Shown: positions 1 to 9,123, counted from the first letter of the stretch. The stretch: DNA of 41,141 nt from Myxococcales bacterium (GCA_003153495.1 PLYU01000333.1:1-41141), one strand, 5' to 3'. Notes: generated from the letters alone by a model not told the origin. Made by a program: numbers and translations.

Positions 1-525
1 GGCAACACCACGTCGGCCGCGGCGCTCGTGAGCGTCTTCACCGGCGCGCCCCCCGACGAGACGTGCGGCCGAGGGACCGGCGTCGACGACGCGACCCGGG
101 CGCGCAAGGTCGAGGTCGTGCGCGACGCCCTGCGCCTGCACGCGCCCCGGCGCGGCGACCCGGTGGGGGCTCTCGCGGCCGTCGGCGGTCTCGAGATCGC
201 CGCGCTCGCGGGCTTCCTGCGGCGGGGCGCCGAGCTGGGCCTGCCCGTGGTGCTCGACGGGCTCGTCACCAACGCCGCGGCGCTCGTCGCCCAGGCCCTC
301 GAGCCCTCGGTCGTGGGCTACCTCGCCGCGTCGCACGCCAGCCCCGAGCCGGGAGCGCGCATCGCCCTGGCTCACCTGGGGTTGCGTCCGCTGCTGTCGC
401 TCGAGATGCGGCTGGGGGAGGGGACCGGGGCCCTGCTCGCGCTCGACCTCGTCGGTGCCGCCGTCGCGCTGCAGGCCGAGATGGCGACGTTCGCGACGGC
501 CGGGGTCGTCCGGGAGGCTCCGTGA
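1..525 (+). CDS. cobT: CobT, nicotinate-nucleotide-dimethylbenzimidazole phosphoribosyltransferase (5' end outside window)
   Basis: The frame is open from the first base, so this is the C-terminal 174 residues of a protein that begins before the window. CobT transfers phosphoribose from nicotinate mononucleotide to dimethylbenzimidazole, giving alpha-ribazole phosphate for the lower ligand of cobalamin. The visible part starts in the conserved 'GNTTSAAAL' stretch. It contains the 'LDGLVTNAAAL' segment, the 'SHASPEPGARIAL' loop and 'RLGEGTGALLAL', whose first Glu is at the position of the catalytic base in this family. The stop overlaps the GTG start of cobS by four bases, so the genes are probably translationally coupled. 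The family call is secure; only the N-terminal half is unseen. Confidence 0.95.
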   Translation, partial: GNTTSAAALVSVFTGAPPDETCGRGTGVDDATRARKVEVVRDALRLHAPRRGDPVGALAAVGGLEIAALAGFLRRGAELGLPVVLDGLVTNAAALVAQALEPSVVGYLAASHASPEPGARIALAHLGLRPLLSLEMRLGEGTGALLALDLVGAAVALQAEMATFATAGVVREAP

Positions 526-1286
526 GCGCGCGCCTGGCGCTGCGCAGCCTGCGAGCGGCGTTCGTGTTCCTCACCCGCCTGCCGGTGGGGGGCTTTCCGT
601 ACCTGGACGACGAGTGGCGCTGGTCCGCCGCGTACTTCCCGCTCGTCGGCGCGGTGCTCGGCGCCGTGGCCGGCTGCGTCGACCGCGCGCTGCTGCCCCT
701 CGGCGAGCTCGCCGCGGCGCTCTTCGCCATCGGGGCCTCGCTGCTGCTCACGGGCGCCTTCCACGAGGACGGCCTCGCCGACACGAGCGACGCGCTCGGC
801 GGCGCGTTCGACCGCGAGAAGATGCTGACCATCCTGAAGGACAGCCGCGTGGGGACGTTCGGCGCCTGCGCGCTGGTGCTGTCGATCGCCGGGAGGGCCG
901 CGCTGCTCGCGCGCCTCGGCCACGACGCCCCGTGGGCCCTCGCCCTGGTGGGCGCCACGGCGCGCGTGGGGCCCGTCTGGCAGATCGCGGCCGTGCCGTA
1001 CGTCGCCTCGGAGCCATCGAAGAGCCGCGGCGTCGCCGCCGCCCGGTCGGCCCAGGCGGGCATCGCCACGGCGTGGGCCCTCTCCGTGGCGTTCGCCGTG
1101 GTCGTGACGATGGACGCCGCTCCGTCGCGCATCGCCGCGGTCTTCGCCGTGAGCACCGTGGTCACCGTCTTCACCGCGTGGCGTTACGTCCGCCGCCTGG
1201 GCGGCATCACGGGAGACTTCCTCGGCGCGACCGAGCAGCTCTGCGAGCTCGCCGCGTTCGCGGCGCTGGCGTGGAGCCGCGCGTGA
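522..1286 (+). CDS. cobS: CobS, adenosylcobinamide-GDP ribazoletransferase
   Basis: This 254-residue polytopic inner-membrane enzyme joins adenosylcobinamide-GDP and alpha-ribazole (or its phosphate) in the last assembly step of cobalamin. Family hallmarks are 'FLTRLPVG' near residue 15, the acidic motif 'GAFHEDGLADTSDALGG' near residues 84-100, and 'DSRVGTFGACALVLS' just after it. Several hydrophobic helices fill the rest, and the length is typical. The GTG start at 522 overlaps the cobT stop as GTGA, and the stop overlaps the cobC start in the same way. I chose it because the protein then opens directly on the conserved N-terminus; the longer frame upstream runs through cobT and is a shadow. 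Confidence 0.95.
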   Translation: MSARLALRSLRAAFVFLTRLPVGGFPYLDDEWRWSAAYFPLVGAVLGAVAGCVDRALLPLGELAAALFAIGASLLLTGAFHEDGLADTSDALGGAFDREKMLTILKDSRVGTFGACALVLSIAGRAALLARLGHDAPWALALVGATARVGPVWQIAAVPYVASEPSKSRGVAAARSAQAGIATAWALSVAFAVVVTMDAAPSRIAAVFAVSTVVTVFTAWRYVRRLGGITGDFLGATEQLCELAAFAALAWSRA

Positions 1287-1852
1287 GCGCCCCGGCGCTC
1301 CTCGTCGTCCGCCACGCTCCCGTCGCCGTGGAAGGCGTGTGCTACGGCCAGTCGGACGTGCCGACGCTGGTCGCCCCGGAGGCGGCGAGCGGCGCGATCT
1401 TCGAGCAGCTGGTCGCCGAGGGCGCGACCGTCGCGCGCGTCTGGACCTCACCGTGGCAGCGTGCGCGCGAGCCCGCCGCGGTCCTCGCGGCCCGCCTCGG
1501 CGTGCCTCTCGTGGTGGATGCGCGCCTGTCCGAGCTCTCGTTCGGCGAGTGGGAGGGGCGCCGCTGGGCGGACCTGGAGGAGGACGCGCGCTTCGCCGGG
1601 TGGATGAAGGCGTGGCAGGAGGGCGCCCCGCCCGGCGGGGAGCGCATCGCGGAGCTCACGGCGCGAGTGCGCGCGTGGTGCCGCGACGCCCGCGCGCTGG
1701 GGGAGACCGCGCTCGCGGTGACTCACGCGGGGGTCGTCCGCGTGCTCCGCGCGGAGGCGCGGGGGACGGGGTACGAGGCGGTCGTGGAGGAGGCGGTGAC
1801 GGCACTGAAGGTCGAGCGGGTAGGGGAGAGGCCGGGCGCGAAGGCAAGGTGA
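1283..1852 (+). CDS. cobC: CobC-like alpha-ribazole phosphatase (histidine phosphatase superfamily)
   Basis: This 189-residue member of the histidine phosphatase (phosphoglycerate mutase-like) superfamily is predicted to dephosphorylate alpha-ribazole phosphate. The phosphohistidine motif appears as 'VVRHAP' at residues 8-13, with Ala in place of the usual Gly, as in many CobC proteins. The middle motif is 'LSELSFGEWEGRRW', and the second catalytic His lies in 'VTHAGVVRVLRAE'. It starts at a GTG overlapping the cobS stop. The cobT-cobS-cobC order supports the substrate assignment, because sequence alone would only give a generic histidine phosphatase. No terminator is obvious in the 55 bases between it and the convergent gene. 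Confidence 0.88.
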   Translation: MSAPALLVVRHAPVAVEGVCYGQSDVPTLVAPEAASGAIFEQLVAEGATVARVWTSPWQRAREPAAVLAARLGVPLVVDARLSELSFGEWEGRRWADLEEDARFAGWMKAWQEGAPPGGERIAELTARVRAWCRDARALGETALAVTHAGVVRVLRAEARGTGYEAVVEEAVTALKVERVGERPGAKAR

Positions 1853-1907
1853 CGAGCGCGGCCTACTGCTGGCGTGCGCCGCACTGCGGTGCCGCGCCAT
1901 CAGCGAT

Positions 1908-2623
1908 CTACTGGCACACGCACGATCCGCCGTGGCAGGTTTCGCCCGGCGAGCAAGCATTGCCGCACGAGCCACAGTTGTTGCCGTCATTGGCGAGGTC
2001 GACGCACGCTCCCCCGCAGAGCGTGGAGCACGTCACGCACGCGCCGCCGTTGCAGGATTCACTCGGCGTGCACGAGTGGCCGCACGAGCCGCAGTTCGCG
2101 TTGTCCGAGCTGAAGTCCACGCACGCTCCTCCGCATGCCATGGCGCACGGCACGCACGCTCCGCCGGTGCACGACGAGCCCGGCGCGCAGGAATGGCCAC
2201 ACGAACCGCAGTTGGTGTCATCGCCGGTGAAGTCGGTACACGCCCCTCCGCAGACCGTGGAGCACGGCATGCACGCGCCGCTCGCGCAGACGTGATCGGA
2301 AGCGCAGACGTGCCCGCAGGCGCCGCAGTTGCCGTTATCCACGCTCGGATTGGCGCACGACGTTCCACAGAGAACCCCGCCGCAGCAGAGGCCCGCGCCC
2401 GCTTCGGCGCCGGAGCTGCCGTCGGATGCGGCGGCGTCTACCCCCGCTTCGGCCCCGGAGCTGGCGTCCGAGCCGCCACCGGATTCCGCCAGAGTGCTGT
2501 CTACCTCGGTGACGTGGTGTCGTTGGTTCCGGCGTAGCCGTTCCCGTTGCCATTGTCGCCACTCGAGCACGCGCAACTCCCCGAGAGGCTTGCGACAAGC
2601 CCGACGATTCCGAGTCTACGCAC
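1908..2623 (-). pseudogene. Stig1-repeat Cys-rich lipoprotein with an apparent -1 frameshift
   Basis: The minus-strand frame ending at 1908 encodes an Ala/Ser/Gly linker and then four Cys-rich Stig1-type repeats of the form C-GGAC-D-NCGSCG-C-C-GGAC. It has no signal peptide. An overlapping frame opens at GTG 2623 with a good lipoprotein signal (RRLGIVGLVASL, then SGSC). It continues as 'CSSGDNGNGNGYAGTNDTT' and stops at 2501. The two frames overlap between 2576 and 2501, and a single missing base (a -1 shift) would join them into one lipoprotein of about 238 residues. Stig1-type repeats are common in myxobacterial exported proteins; binding partners are unknown. It could be a real mutation or a sequencing error. 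The repeats themselves are intact, so the break is probably recent. Confidence 0.7.
1911..2264 (-). repeat. Three tandem 117-bp coding repeats (39-residue Stig1 units)
   Basis: Three consecutive units of 39, 39 and 40 residues lie inside the Cys-rich gene at about 2264-2148, 2147-2031 and 2030-1911. They share the spacing C-x3-C-GGAC-x8-NCGSCG-x2-C-x5-C-x2-G-x-C. A more diverged fourth unit precedes them. The similarity is visible at both DNA and protein level. Confidence 0.85.
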
Positions 2624-2777
2624 GATCCGTGGTCGCCTGCATGGATCGCGCCAGGCCCCCCAGCTGCTGGTGCCGCTCCGAGCGTCGCGGTTCCCGCCGA
2701 GCCCAGGTCCGGCCTGAGCCGGTTGCCCGCCCGGCAAGCGCCGGTTGCCGGAAAGCCGGCATCCTGTCGAGGTCGGC

Positions 2778-3878
2778 TCAGGGCGACAACGTGCAGGTGT
2801 TGCCGCAGTTGCCGCTCGGTTGCTGGGCGGTCATGGCGCGGTAGTGCGCGGTGATCTGCGCCTGGGAGAGCAGGGTGTCGTAGATGGCGACCTTACCGAC
2901 GGCGCCTTGGAACCAGGTGTCCAGGGCCATGCTGCCGATGTTCACCGCGCTGGCACCGGCGCGCGGCACGATGCTGTACTGGCTCATGCAACCGGTGGGG
3001 TTGTGCGCGGGCTGGCTCCAGGGGACACCGTCGACCCAGATGTTGATGGCGCCCGGATAGGCGGCGCTGTTCGGGCAGGCCGCCGGTTGGCTGAGCATGT
3101 TGTATTCGCCGACCACGTGGTACCAGCCCCCGGCCTGCAGCAGTCCGCAGGCCGGCTGCCAGTCGGCGCCTGATCCCAGCCCGGCGCCGGGATTGAAGAC
3201 GTACGCGGACAGCCGGTTGCAACGGTTCTGCGAGTTGTTGGTGTCGTAGAGGCGCGCCTCCCATTCGCAACTGGGCGCGTACTCGGCGCACTTGCCCATC
3301 CAGTCGACGTAGCCGCCGCCCCCGTCGTTGGGGAACTGCAGCACGTCGGGGCGGATCCAGGCCTCCCAGGTCAGGTTGCCGGTGGTGGGGATGGAGAACG
3401 ATGCCTTTGAGGGTATGGAAAGGTACTGGCTAGAGCCGTTGAAGTCGGCGGCGGTGTCTCCGTTCGGCAGGGCCGCCGACGCCGGCGTACCGCCGTGGTA
3501 GGCGCCGGCGCTTCCCTTGCCAGTGAGGTCGGGCTCGCTGGCGGCGGCACGGGTCATGGCCCAGTAGCCGACGGGATGATCCGCCAGAACGACCTCGTCA
3601 TAGGTGAGGGCGGGGGCGCCGTCGCCGCGGCCATCGCCGACATCGGGGGCATCACGCGCGTCGCCGGTATCGCCCGCCGGCGTCGCGTCGGTGGCGCCGG
3701 TGTCGCCCGCCGGCGTGGTGTCGGTGACGGCGGCGGCGTCGCGGGCCTTGCCTCCGTCGGGCGCGCCGCCGCTGCCGTCCGAGCAGGCCGTGGCCAGCGC
3801 ACAGAGCCCCCACATCAGTCGCCGGCCGCCTCGCCGCATCACCGCCATGGTCGCAGGAACCGACGCCGCGCGGCTCAT
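2778..3878 (-). CDS. LamG-domain (concanavalin A-like lectin fold) lipoprotein
   Basis: This 366-residue predicted surface lipoprotein has a signal peptide ending '..CALATAC-SDG'. A low-complexity Asp/Ala/Gly linker follows, containing two copies of 'TPAGDTG'. From about residue 95 there is a LamG/laminin G-like domain. Its hallmarks are 'VGYWAM', 'ADFNGSSQYLSIPS', 'LTWEAWIRPD', 'WYHVVGEYN', 'INIWVDGV', 'VNIGSM' and the closing 'QGAVGKVAIYDTLLSQAQI'. Such domains usually bind carbohydrate or protein partners; the ligand cannot be read from sequence. Start ATG 3878 was chosen over the upstream GTG at 3896 because GGGGAAG lies just before it. The 289 bases upstream, to the exporter permease stop, hold no gene that I can recognise. 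Confidence 0.85.
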   Translation of the reverse strand: MSRAASVPATMAVMRRGGRRLMWGLCALATACSDGSGGAPDGGKARDAAAVTDTTPAGDTGATDATPAGDTGDARDAPDVGDGRGDGAPALTYDEVVLADHPVGYWAMTRAAASEPDLTGKGSAGAYHGGTPASAALPNGDTAADFNGSSQYLSIPSKASFSIPTTGNLTWEAWIRPDVLQFPNDGGGGYVDWMGKCAEYAPSCEWEARLYDTNNSQNRCNRLSAYVFNPGAGLGSGADWQPACGLLQAGGWYHVVGEYNMLSQPAACPNSAAYPGAINIWVDGVPWSQPAHNPTGCMSQYSIVPRAGASAVNIGSMALDTWFQGAVGKVAIYDTLLSQAQITAHYRAMTAQQPSGNCGNTCTLSP

Positions 3879-4167
3879 GAAACTTCCCCGGCGCACGGCG
3901 CTGGTTCGCCAGGGGCGCTCGACGCGGACGCCTCTCGGGGGCCAGCGCGGCGGCCGAGGTGCGCGTCACGCGGTCGCCCGGTGGACAGCAACTACGCCGA
4001 AACCCTGCGCGACCGCAAACCCTGACCGATTGTCCGTTCGTCTCTCCGCGTCACGTCAGGCTTACGTGGTCAGCGAGAGCGCGTAGCTCGAACGGCAGCG
4101 ACAGCACCCACTGCCGCAAGGGCACCGCCGGCAGCTTCCGGGCGCGTGCGCCTCGTGCGGCGAGCTC

Positions 4168-5373
4168 TCACTCGAAGCGCAGCGCCGCCAGCGGGTTGAG
4201 CCGCGCCGCCTTGCGCGCGGGCCAGACGCCGAAGCCGATGCCGACCAGGATGCTCACCGCGAACGCCACGGCCGTGGAGACGGCCGGGACGACGAAGGGG
4301 ACGTGGATTCCGCGCGCGACGCCCCAGGCGCCGGCGAGGCCGAGCCCGACGCCGACCACGCCGCCGACGGCCGAGAGCGTCGTCGCCTCGACGAGGAACT
4401 GGGTGAGGACGTCGCGCGAGCGAGCGCCGATGGCGAGGCGCACGCCGATCTCCCGGGTCCGCTCGGTCACCGACACGAGCATGATGTTCATGATCCCGAT
4501 GCCGCCCACGACCAGCGACACCGCGGCGACGCCGGCCAGCAGGGTCGTGAGCATCCCCATCACCGACTGGAACACGGCCTGCAGATCGCGCGGATCGCGC
4601 ACGGCGAAGTTGTCGTCGTCTCCCTGGGCGATGTGACGGCGTCGGTGCAGGATCTCGACGATCTGCGCCTTCGCCTCGTCGATGCGGTCCGCCGACGCTG
4701 CCGAGGCCATGATCGCCGAGATGCGGTCGTTGCCGACGAGCCGGCGCGAGAACGACGAGTACGGCATGAAGACGACGTCGTCCTGGTCCATGCCCGCGGA
4801 CGCGCCCCTCGACTCCATGACGCCGATGATCCGGCACGTCTTGTCTCTCACGCGAAGATCCCTGCCGATAGGGCTCTGCCCGAGGTACAGGTCGTCGACC
4901 ACGGTCTGCCCGACGACGCACACGCTGGCCCCCTGACGCTCCTCTTCCTGGGTGAAGAGGCGCCCCGAGGAGACGCTCCAGGCGCGGATCTGGAAGTACT
5001 CGGGCATCAGCCCGGCGACCGCGGACGAGCGGTTGCGTCCTCCGTAGACGACGCGCTCGACGCGCTGCCCGGCGGCGCTGACCAGCGCGACGTCGCGCGC
5101 CTGGTGGCGGATCGCGTCGACGTCTCCGAGCGTGAAGAGCGGAACGCCCGTCGTCATCTGGCCGAGCCCGCGCGGGGTGCCGGGGATGATGATGAGCATG
5201 TTGCTCCCCAGCCCGCTGATGGCCTCGCTCACGTACTCGGTGGCGCCGCCTCCCATCGACTGCATCATCACGACCGCGCCCACGCCGATCACGATCCCGA
5301 GCATCGTGAGCGCCGAGCGCATCTTGTTGCGCAGGAGCGCCGCGAACGCCAGGCCCGCCGACGGGAGGATCAC
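4168..5373 (-). CDS. MacB-type ABC transporter permease (FtsX family)
   Basis: This 401-residue inner-membrane permease has the MacB layout. An N-terminal transmembrane helix ('SALTMLGIVIGVGAVVMM') is followed by a periplasmic domain of about 230 residues. Then come three helices with the FtsX signature around 'GGIGIMNIMLVSVTERTREI' and 'GARSRDVLTQFLVEAT'. The C-terminus 'PARKAARLNPLAALRFE' is nearly diagnostic for MacB/YknZ permeases. Such complexes act as mechanotransmitters, driving substrates through a periplasmic adaptor, often with TolC. Here ATPase and permease are separate chains, as in YknY/YknZ, rather than fused as in E. coli MacB. The substrate is unknown. The start is GTG 5373, overlapping the ATPase stop and preceded by AAGGAGG. 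Confidence 0.92.
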   Translation of the reverse strand: MILPSAGLAFAALLRNKMRSALTMLGIVIGVGAVVMMQSMGGGATEYVSEAISGLGSNMLIIIPGTPRGLGQMTTGVPLFTLGDVDAIRHQARDVALVSAAGQRVERVVYGGRNRSSAVAGLMPEYFQIRAWSVSSGRLFTQEEERQGASVCVVGQTVVDDLYLGQSPIGRDLRVRDKTCRIIGVMESRGASAGMDQDDVVFMPYSSFSRRLVGNDRISAIMASAASADRIDEAKAQIVEILHRRRHIAQGDDDNFAVRDPRDLQAVFQSVMGMLTTLLAGVAAVSLVVGGIGIMNIMLVSVTERTREIGVRLAIGARSRDVLTQFLVEATTLSAVGGVVGVGLGLAGAWGVARGIHVPFVVPAVSTAVAFAVSILVGIGFGVWPARKAARLNPLAALRFE

Positions 5374-6110
5374 GACGCCGCCTCCTTGCCGTCGTCGCGC
5401 ACGATGCACCCGTCGCGGAAGACCACCTGGCGCCGGGCGTACGCCGCGCAGGTCGCGTCGTGTGTCACCATGAGCACGGTGATGCCGTGGTCGCGATTGA
5501 GCGCCGTCAGGAGCTTCATGATCTCGGCGCCCTTCTTCGAGTCGAGGTTCCCCGTCGGCTCGTCCGCCAGCACGATCTCCGGAGCGTTCACGATGGCCCG
5601 CGCGATCGCGACCCGCTGCTGTTCGCCGCCGGAGAGCTGGTTGGTGCGCGCCTGCTCGCGCCCGGCGAGGCCCACGACCGAGAGCGCCTCGCGCGCCCGG
5701 CGCGCGCGCTCCCGGGTCCCGACGCCCGCGTACACCAGGGGCATCGCGACGTTCTCCAGCGCCGGCGTGCGCGCGAGCAGGTTGAACTGCTGGAAGACGA
5801 AGCCGAAGCGCGCGTTGCGCAGCGCCGCGAGCACGTCCCCCGACAGGTCCTGCACCGGGATGCCCTCGATGCGGTACTCGCCGCCGGTCGGCAGGTCGAG
5901 GCAGCCGAAGATGCTCATGGCCGTGGACTTGCCGGAGCCCGACGGCCCCGTGATCGCGACGAACTCGCCCGGGACGACGTCGAGGTCGATCCCGTCGAGC
6001 GCCCGCACCGCGGCGTCGCCCTCGCCGTAGGTCTTCGTCACGCCGCGCAGCGACAGCAGGGGCGCGGGCGCGGAGCCGTCTCCCGCAGGTCGACTAGTGG
6101 GCGAGCCCAT
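5370..6110 (-). CDS. ABC transporter ATP-binding protein (MacB/LolD-type)
   Basis: This 246-residue cytoplasmic ATPase powers the exporter encoded with its neighbours. It shows Walker A 'GPSGSGKST', a Q-loop in 'FVFQQFNLL', the signature 'LSGGEQQRVAIARA', Walker B 'IVLADEPTGNLD' and the switch His in 'MVTHD'. The text around the signature and 'DEPTGNLDS' is characteristic of the MacB/LolD/YknY subfamily, which pairs with FtsX-like permeases. It overlaps the adaptor gene by 17 bases and the permease by four, so the three genes are almost certainly one transcript. LolD is the main alternative. A single permease gene and a preceding HlyD-type adaptor argue for the MacB side. Confidence 0.95.
   Translation of the reverse strand: MGSPTSRPAGDGSAPAPLLSLRGVTKTYGEGDAAVRALDGIDLDVVPGEFVAITGPSGSGKSTAMSIFGCLDLPTGGEYRIEGIPVQDLSGDVLAALRNARFGFVFQQFNLLARTPALENVAMPLVYAGVGTRERARRAREALSVVGLAGREQARTNQLSGGEQQRVAIARAIVNAPEIVLADEPTGNLDSKKGAEIMKLLTALNRDHGITVLMVTHDATCAAYARRQVVFRDGCIVRDDGKEAAS
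5381..5387 (-). promoter_or_regulatory. Strong Shine-Dalgarno fixing the permease start
   Basis: On the minus strand AAGGAGG lies seven bases before GTG 5373, inside the end of the ATPase gene. It decides the permease start against the longer upstream frame beginning at 5409. Confidence 0.8.
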
Positions 6111-7335
6111 AGGCCTTCTTGCCGTCGCGGGTCAGATCGACGAGCACCTCTCGCCCGGGGTCGAGCGCGCCGGGCGCGATCGCCGTGAGCTCTTCGTCGG
6201 TCACCCCCGGCGAGACCTCGACGCGCCGCAGGGCGCCGCCCTCGAGCATCCAGACCCCCGGCTTGCCCCCGGGCTTCTCGCCCGGCGGGACGAAGCGCAG
6301 CGCCGCCGCCGGCACGCGCAGCGTGCCCGTCGCCGTCGCCGTGCGGACGCGCGCCGAGGCGGTCATCCCGGGCTTGAGGGCGAGATCGGCGTTGTCGACC
6401 TCGATGACCGAGCCGTAGGTCACGACGTCCTGCACGACCACCGGCGAGTTGCGAACCTCGGTGACGACGCCCTCGAAGGTGCGCTCCGGGTACGCGTTCA
6501 CGGTGAAGGTCGCGCGCTGGCGCTCGGCCACCTCGCCGATGTCCGCCTCGTCGACGGCCGCGATGACGCGCATCTTGCGCAGGTCGGCGGCCACCGTGAA
6601 GAGCACGGGCGTCTGGAAGACCGAGGCGACCGTCTGTCCGGGATCGACGTTGCGCGTGATGACGACCCCGTCGATGGGCGCCTGGATGATCGAGTGGTCG
6701 AGGTTGGTCCTCGCGACCTTGTACAAGGCCTGCTGCGCCTCGAGGTTCGCCGCCGCCGCGGCCACGCGCTGCTCGGCCAGGCGCGCCGCGGCCAGAGCGT
6801 TGTCCCGGTCGGCCTCGGAGATCGACCGGCTCGCGTAGAGCTGCTCGACGCGCGTCTCGTCGCGGCTCGTGCGCTCGCGATCGGTCTTCGCCTGCTCGAG
6901 CGCGGCCCGGGCGGCGGCGAGCGTCGCCTGGGCCTGCGCGAGCTGCGCGAGGAGGGCGTCGCGGTCGAAGCGCGCGAGCACCTGGCCGGCCCGCACCCGG
7001 TCGTTGTAGTCGACCTCGACGGTGGCGATGCGGCCGCTGATCTCGGCGCCGACCTGCACGGTGGTGACGGCCTCGACGTGGCCGGTGGCCCGCACCTCGC
7101 GCACGACGTCGCCCCGGGACACCGGCTCGACGCGGAAGCGCGCGGCCAGGGGAACCGGCCTCGGGCGGAGCGCCGTCCACGCGACCGCGAGGAGTACGAC
7201 GACGAGCGCGGCGACGGCCGCCCAGAAGATGCGCCGACGGCGGTGGCGGCGGTTCTCGACATCGATCAGCTGCGCGAGGCTGGTGCGCTTGCCTGGCACG
7301 GCGGTGCCGGTCGGGATCGGCTCGGCGAGGGACAC
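6094..7335 (-). CDS. MacA-like periplasmic adaptor (membrane fusion protein)
   Basis: This 413-residue protein is anchored by one N-terminal transmembrane helix ('[17 protein letters not shown]', about residues 37-53). The lipoyl/barrel-sandwich half-motif '[19 protein letters not shown]' follows, then a long Ala/Arg/Glu-rich alpha-helical hairpin (about 125-205). The returning half-motif is '[20 protein letters not shown]', and a beta-barrel and membrane-proximal domain end the protein. This is the MacA/RND-adaptor architecture linking an inner-membrane pump to an outer-membrane channel. It is the first gene of the operon and starts at GTG 7335. No TolC-type gene is in the window, so the outer-membrane partner must be elsewhere. 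Confidence 0.92.
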   Translation of the reverse strand: MSLAEPIPTGTAVPGKRTSLAQLIDVENRRHRRRRIFWAAVAALVVVLLAVAWTALRPRPVPLAARFRVEPVSRGDVVREVRATGHVEAVTTVQVGAEISGRIATVEVDYNDRVRAGQVLARFDRDALLAQLAQAQATLAAARAALEQAKTDRERTSRDETRVEQLYASRSISEADRDNALAAARLAEQRVAAAAANLEAQQALYKVARTNLDHSIIQAPIDGVVITRNVDPGQTVASVFQTPVLFTVAADLRKMRVIAAVDEADIGEVAERQRATFTVNAYPERTFEGVVTEVRNSPVVVQDVVTYGSVIEVDNADLALKPGMTASARVRTATATGTLRVPAAALRFVPPGEKPGGKPGVWMLEGGALRRVEVSPGVTDEELTAIAPGALDPGREVLVDLTRDGKKAYGLAH

Positions 7336-7413
7336 GTGGTCCCTCGAGCAAGGTCGGTGCCACGCAAGGGCGCGGCTGTCCTCCGAGGTCGGCCGCGGGT
7401 GGCTGGAGATTGC

Positions 7414-7435
7414 TGCGCCTGCGCGCAGCTTTTGC
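7414..7435 (+). terminator. Terminator-like hairpin in the leader of the aldehyde dehydrogenase gene
   Basis: GCTGCGC, a four-base loop, and GCGCAGC form a perfect 7-bp stem followed by TTTT. It lies about 120 bases upstream of the aldehyde dehydrogenase start, between two divergent genes. It could end stray transcription or act as an attenuator. The T-run is short, so the call is weak. Confidence 0.3.
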
Positions 7436-7555
7436 GCGCCGGGCGAGCGTGTGCCGGTAGCCGCCGGGAAGAGGGCGGCGCCACCCCGGATTGCAGAGCT
7501 TCAAGCAGGGCGTCCGTTGACAGGCTCGCCGACCGCGCCGACCCTGGCTGCCGCC

Positions 7556-8974
7556 ATGAAGACCTACGACAAGCTCTACATCGGCGGCGAGTGGACGTCG
7601 CCGTCCGGCAAAGGCTCCTTCGACGTCATCGACGCCTCGACCGAGGAGGTCATGGGGCGCGTCCCCGCGGGCGACGCAGCGGACGTCGACCGCGCCGTCC
7701 GCGCCGCGAGGGCCGCGTTCGACGCGTGGTCGCGCACGACCCCCGCCGAGCGCGCCGGGTACCTGCAGAAGATCCAGGCCGGCCTGGCGGCGCGCACGGC
7801 GGAGATCGCCGAGACGATCGCCGCCGAGGTGGGAATGCCCATCGCGCTGAGCACGATGATCCAGGCGGGGCTGCCCACGCTGACCTTCGGCTCGGCCGCG
7901 CAGCTCGCGACCAGCTACCGGTTCGAGGAGCAGACCGGGAACTCGGTCGTCCTGAGGGAGCCCGTCGGGGTCGTCGGGTGCATCACGCCGTGGAACTACC
8001 CGCTCCACCAGATCGCGGCGAAGGTCGCCCTGGCGATGGCCGCGGGCTGCACCGTCGTGCTCAAGCCGAGCGAGGTCGCGCCGCTCAGCGCGTTCATCCT
8101 CGCGGAGGTCATCGACGCCGTCCGCCTGCCGCGGGGCGTCTTCAACCTCGTCAGTGGGGACGGGCAGACCGTGGGCGAGGCCATCTCCGGCCACGCCGAC
8201 GTCGACATGGTGAGCTTCACGGGGTCGACGAAGGCCGGCAAGCGCGTCAGCGAGGTCGCGTCGAAGACTGTGAAGCGCGTCGCGCTCGAGCTCGGCGGCA
8301 AGAGCGCCAACGTCATCCTCGACGACGCGGACCTCTCCAGGGCCGTCACCGCCGGCGTGCAGGACTGCTACCTCAACTCCGGGCAGACGTGCTCCGCGTT
8401 GACGCGGATGCTCGTACCGAGAGCCAAGCACGACGAGGCGGCGCGCATCGCGAAGCAGGTCGCCGAGGCCTTCACGCCCGGCGGCGCCTTCGACGCGACG
8501 ACGAAGCTCGGCCCGCTCGTGTCGAAGACGCAGCAGGAGCGCGTCCGCGGGTTCATCAAGAAGGGCATCGAGGAGGGCGCGACCCTCGTCACCGGCGGCG
8601 CCGAGCAGCCCGCGAACCTCCCCAAGGGCTACTTCGTCAAGCCGACCGTCTTCGCGAACGTCAGGAACGACATGACCATCGCGCGGCAGGAGATCTTCGG
8701 CCCCGTGCTCTGCATCATCCCCTACGACGACGAGGAGGACGCGATCCGGATCGCGAACGACTCCAGCTACGGCCTCGGGGGCGGCGTCTGGTCCGCCGAC
8801 GTCGAGCACGCCAAGCGCGTCGCCCGCCGGATCCGCACCGGGCAGATCATGATCAACGGCGGCGCATTCAACCCGACCGCTCCGTTCGGTGGCTACAAGC
8901 AGTCGGGCCGCGGGCGCGAGTACGGGAAGTGGGGCTTCGAGGAGTTCCTCGAGATCAAGAGCCTGCAGTTGTAG
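7556..8974 (+). CDS. NAD(P)+-dependent aldehyde dehydrogenase
   Basis: This 472-residue cytosolic enzyme should oxidise an aldehyde to a carboxylate with NAD(P)+. All catalytic elements are present: Asn147 in 'TPWNYPL', Lys170 in 'VVLKPSE', the Rossmann motif 'FTGSTKAGK', the general base Glu245 in '[12 protein letters not shown]', and the nucleophile Cys279 in '[13 protein letters not shown]'. The C-terminal 'EIFGPVLCI' and '[15 protein letters not shown]' are also canonical. The start is the ATG opening '[11 protein letters not shown]'; the frame is open further upstream but lacks family similarity. Neighbours do not reveal a pathway, so the substrate is open. The upstream gap is shared with the divergent exporter operon. 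Confidence 0.93.
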   Translation: MKTYDKLYIGGEWTSPSGKGSFDVIDASTEEVMGRVPAGDAADVDRAVRAARAAFDAWSRTTPAERAGYLQKIQAGLAARTAEIAETIAAEVGMPIALSTMIQAGLPTLTFGSAAQLATSYRFEEQTGNSVVLREPVGVVGCITPWNYPLHQIAAKVALAMAAGCTVVLKPSEVAPLSAFILAEVIDAVRLPRGVFNLVSGDGQTVGEAISGHADVDMVSFTGSTKAGKRVSEVASKTVKRVALELGGKSANVILDDADLSRAVTAGVQDCYLNSGQTCSALTRMLVPRAKHDEAARIAKQVAEAFTPGGAFDATTKLGPLVSKTQQERVRGFIKKGIEEGATLVTGGAEQPANLPKGYFVKPTVFANVRNDMTIARQEIFGPVLCIIPYDDEEDAIRIANDSSYGLGGGVWSADVEHAKRVARRIRTGQIMINGGAFNPTAPFGGYKQSGRGREYGKWGFEEFLEIKSLQL

Positions 8975-9043
8975 AGCGCAGCGCTCATTGCGCGACCGGC
9001 GCGTCCGAGAAGGTCTGCCGGACCGCCGGCTTCAAGGCTCGGG

Positions 9044-9060
9044 GAAGTAGCCAACACGGG
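9044..9060 (+). repeat. Solo copy of the MITE terminal repeat
   Basis: This 17-base sequence reads as the right-hand terminal inverted repeat of the two MITE-like elements near 17.6 and 18.7 kb, with one mismatch (CAACACGGG versus CAAGACGGG). The body of the element is absent, so it is either a solo end or a chance match to a related site. Confidence 0.5.
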
Positions 9061-9082
9061 TGTTCCGGAGCGTCGTTCAGCC

Positions 9083-9096
9083 CCTGCACGTGCAGG
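9083..9096 (+). promoter_or_regulatory. Perfect 14-bp palindrome, operator-like
   Basis: CCTGCACGTGCAGG is a perfect palindrome centred about 34 bases before the GTG start of the small membrane-protein gene. Position and symmetry fit a dimeric repressor site. No regulator is encoded next to it. Confidence 0.4.
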
Positions 9097-9123
9097 TTTG
9101 ACGTAGTCTCGGGGTAGAGCCTC

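Noticed and set aside
1911-2264. Regular 117-bp repeats considered as a CRISPR-like array
   Set aside because: The whole unit is repeated without unique spacers, and it translates into Stig1 protein repeats.
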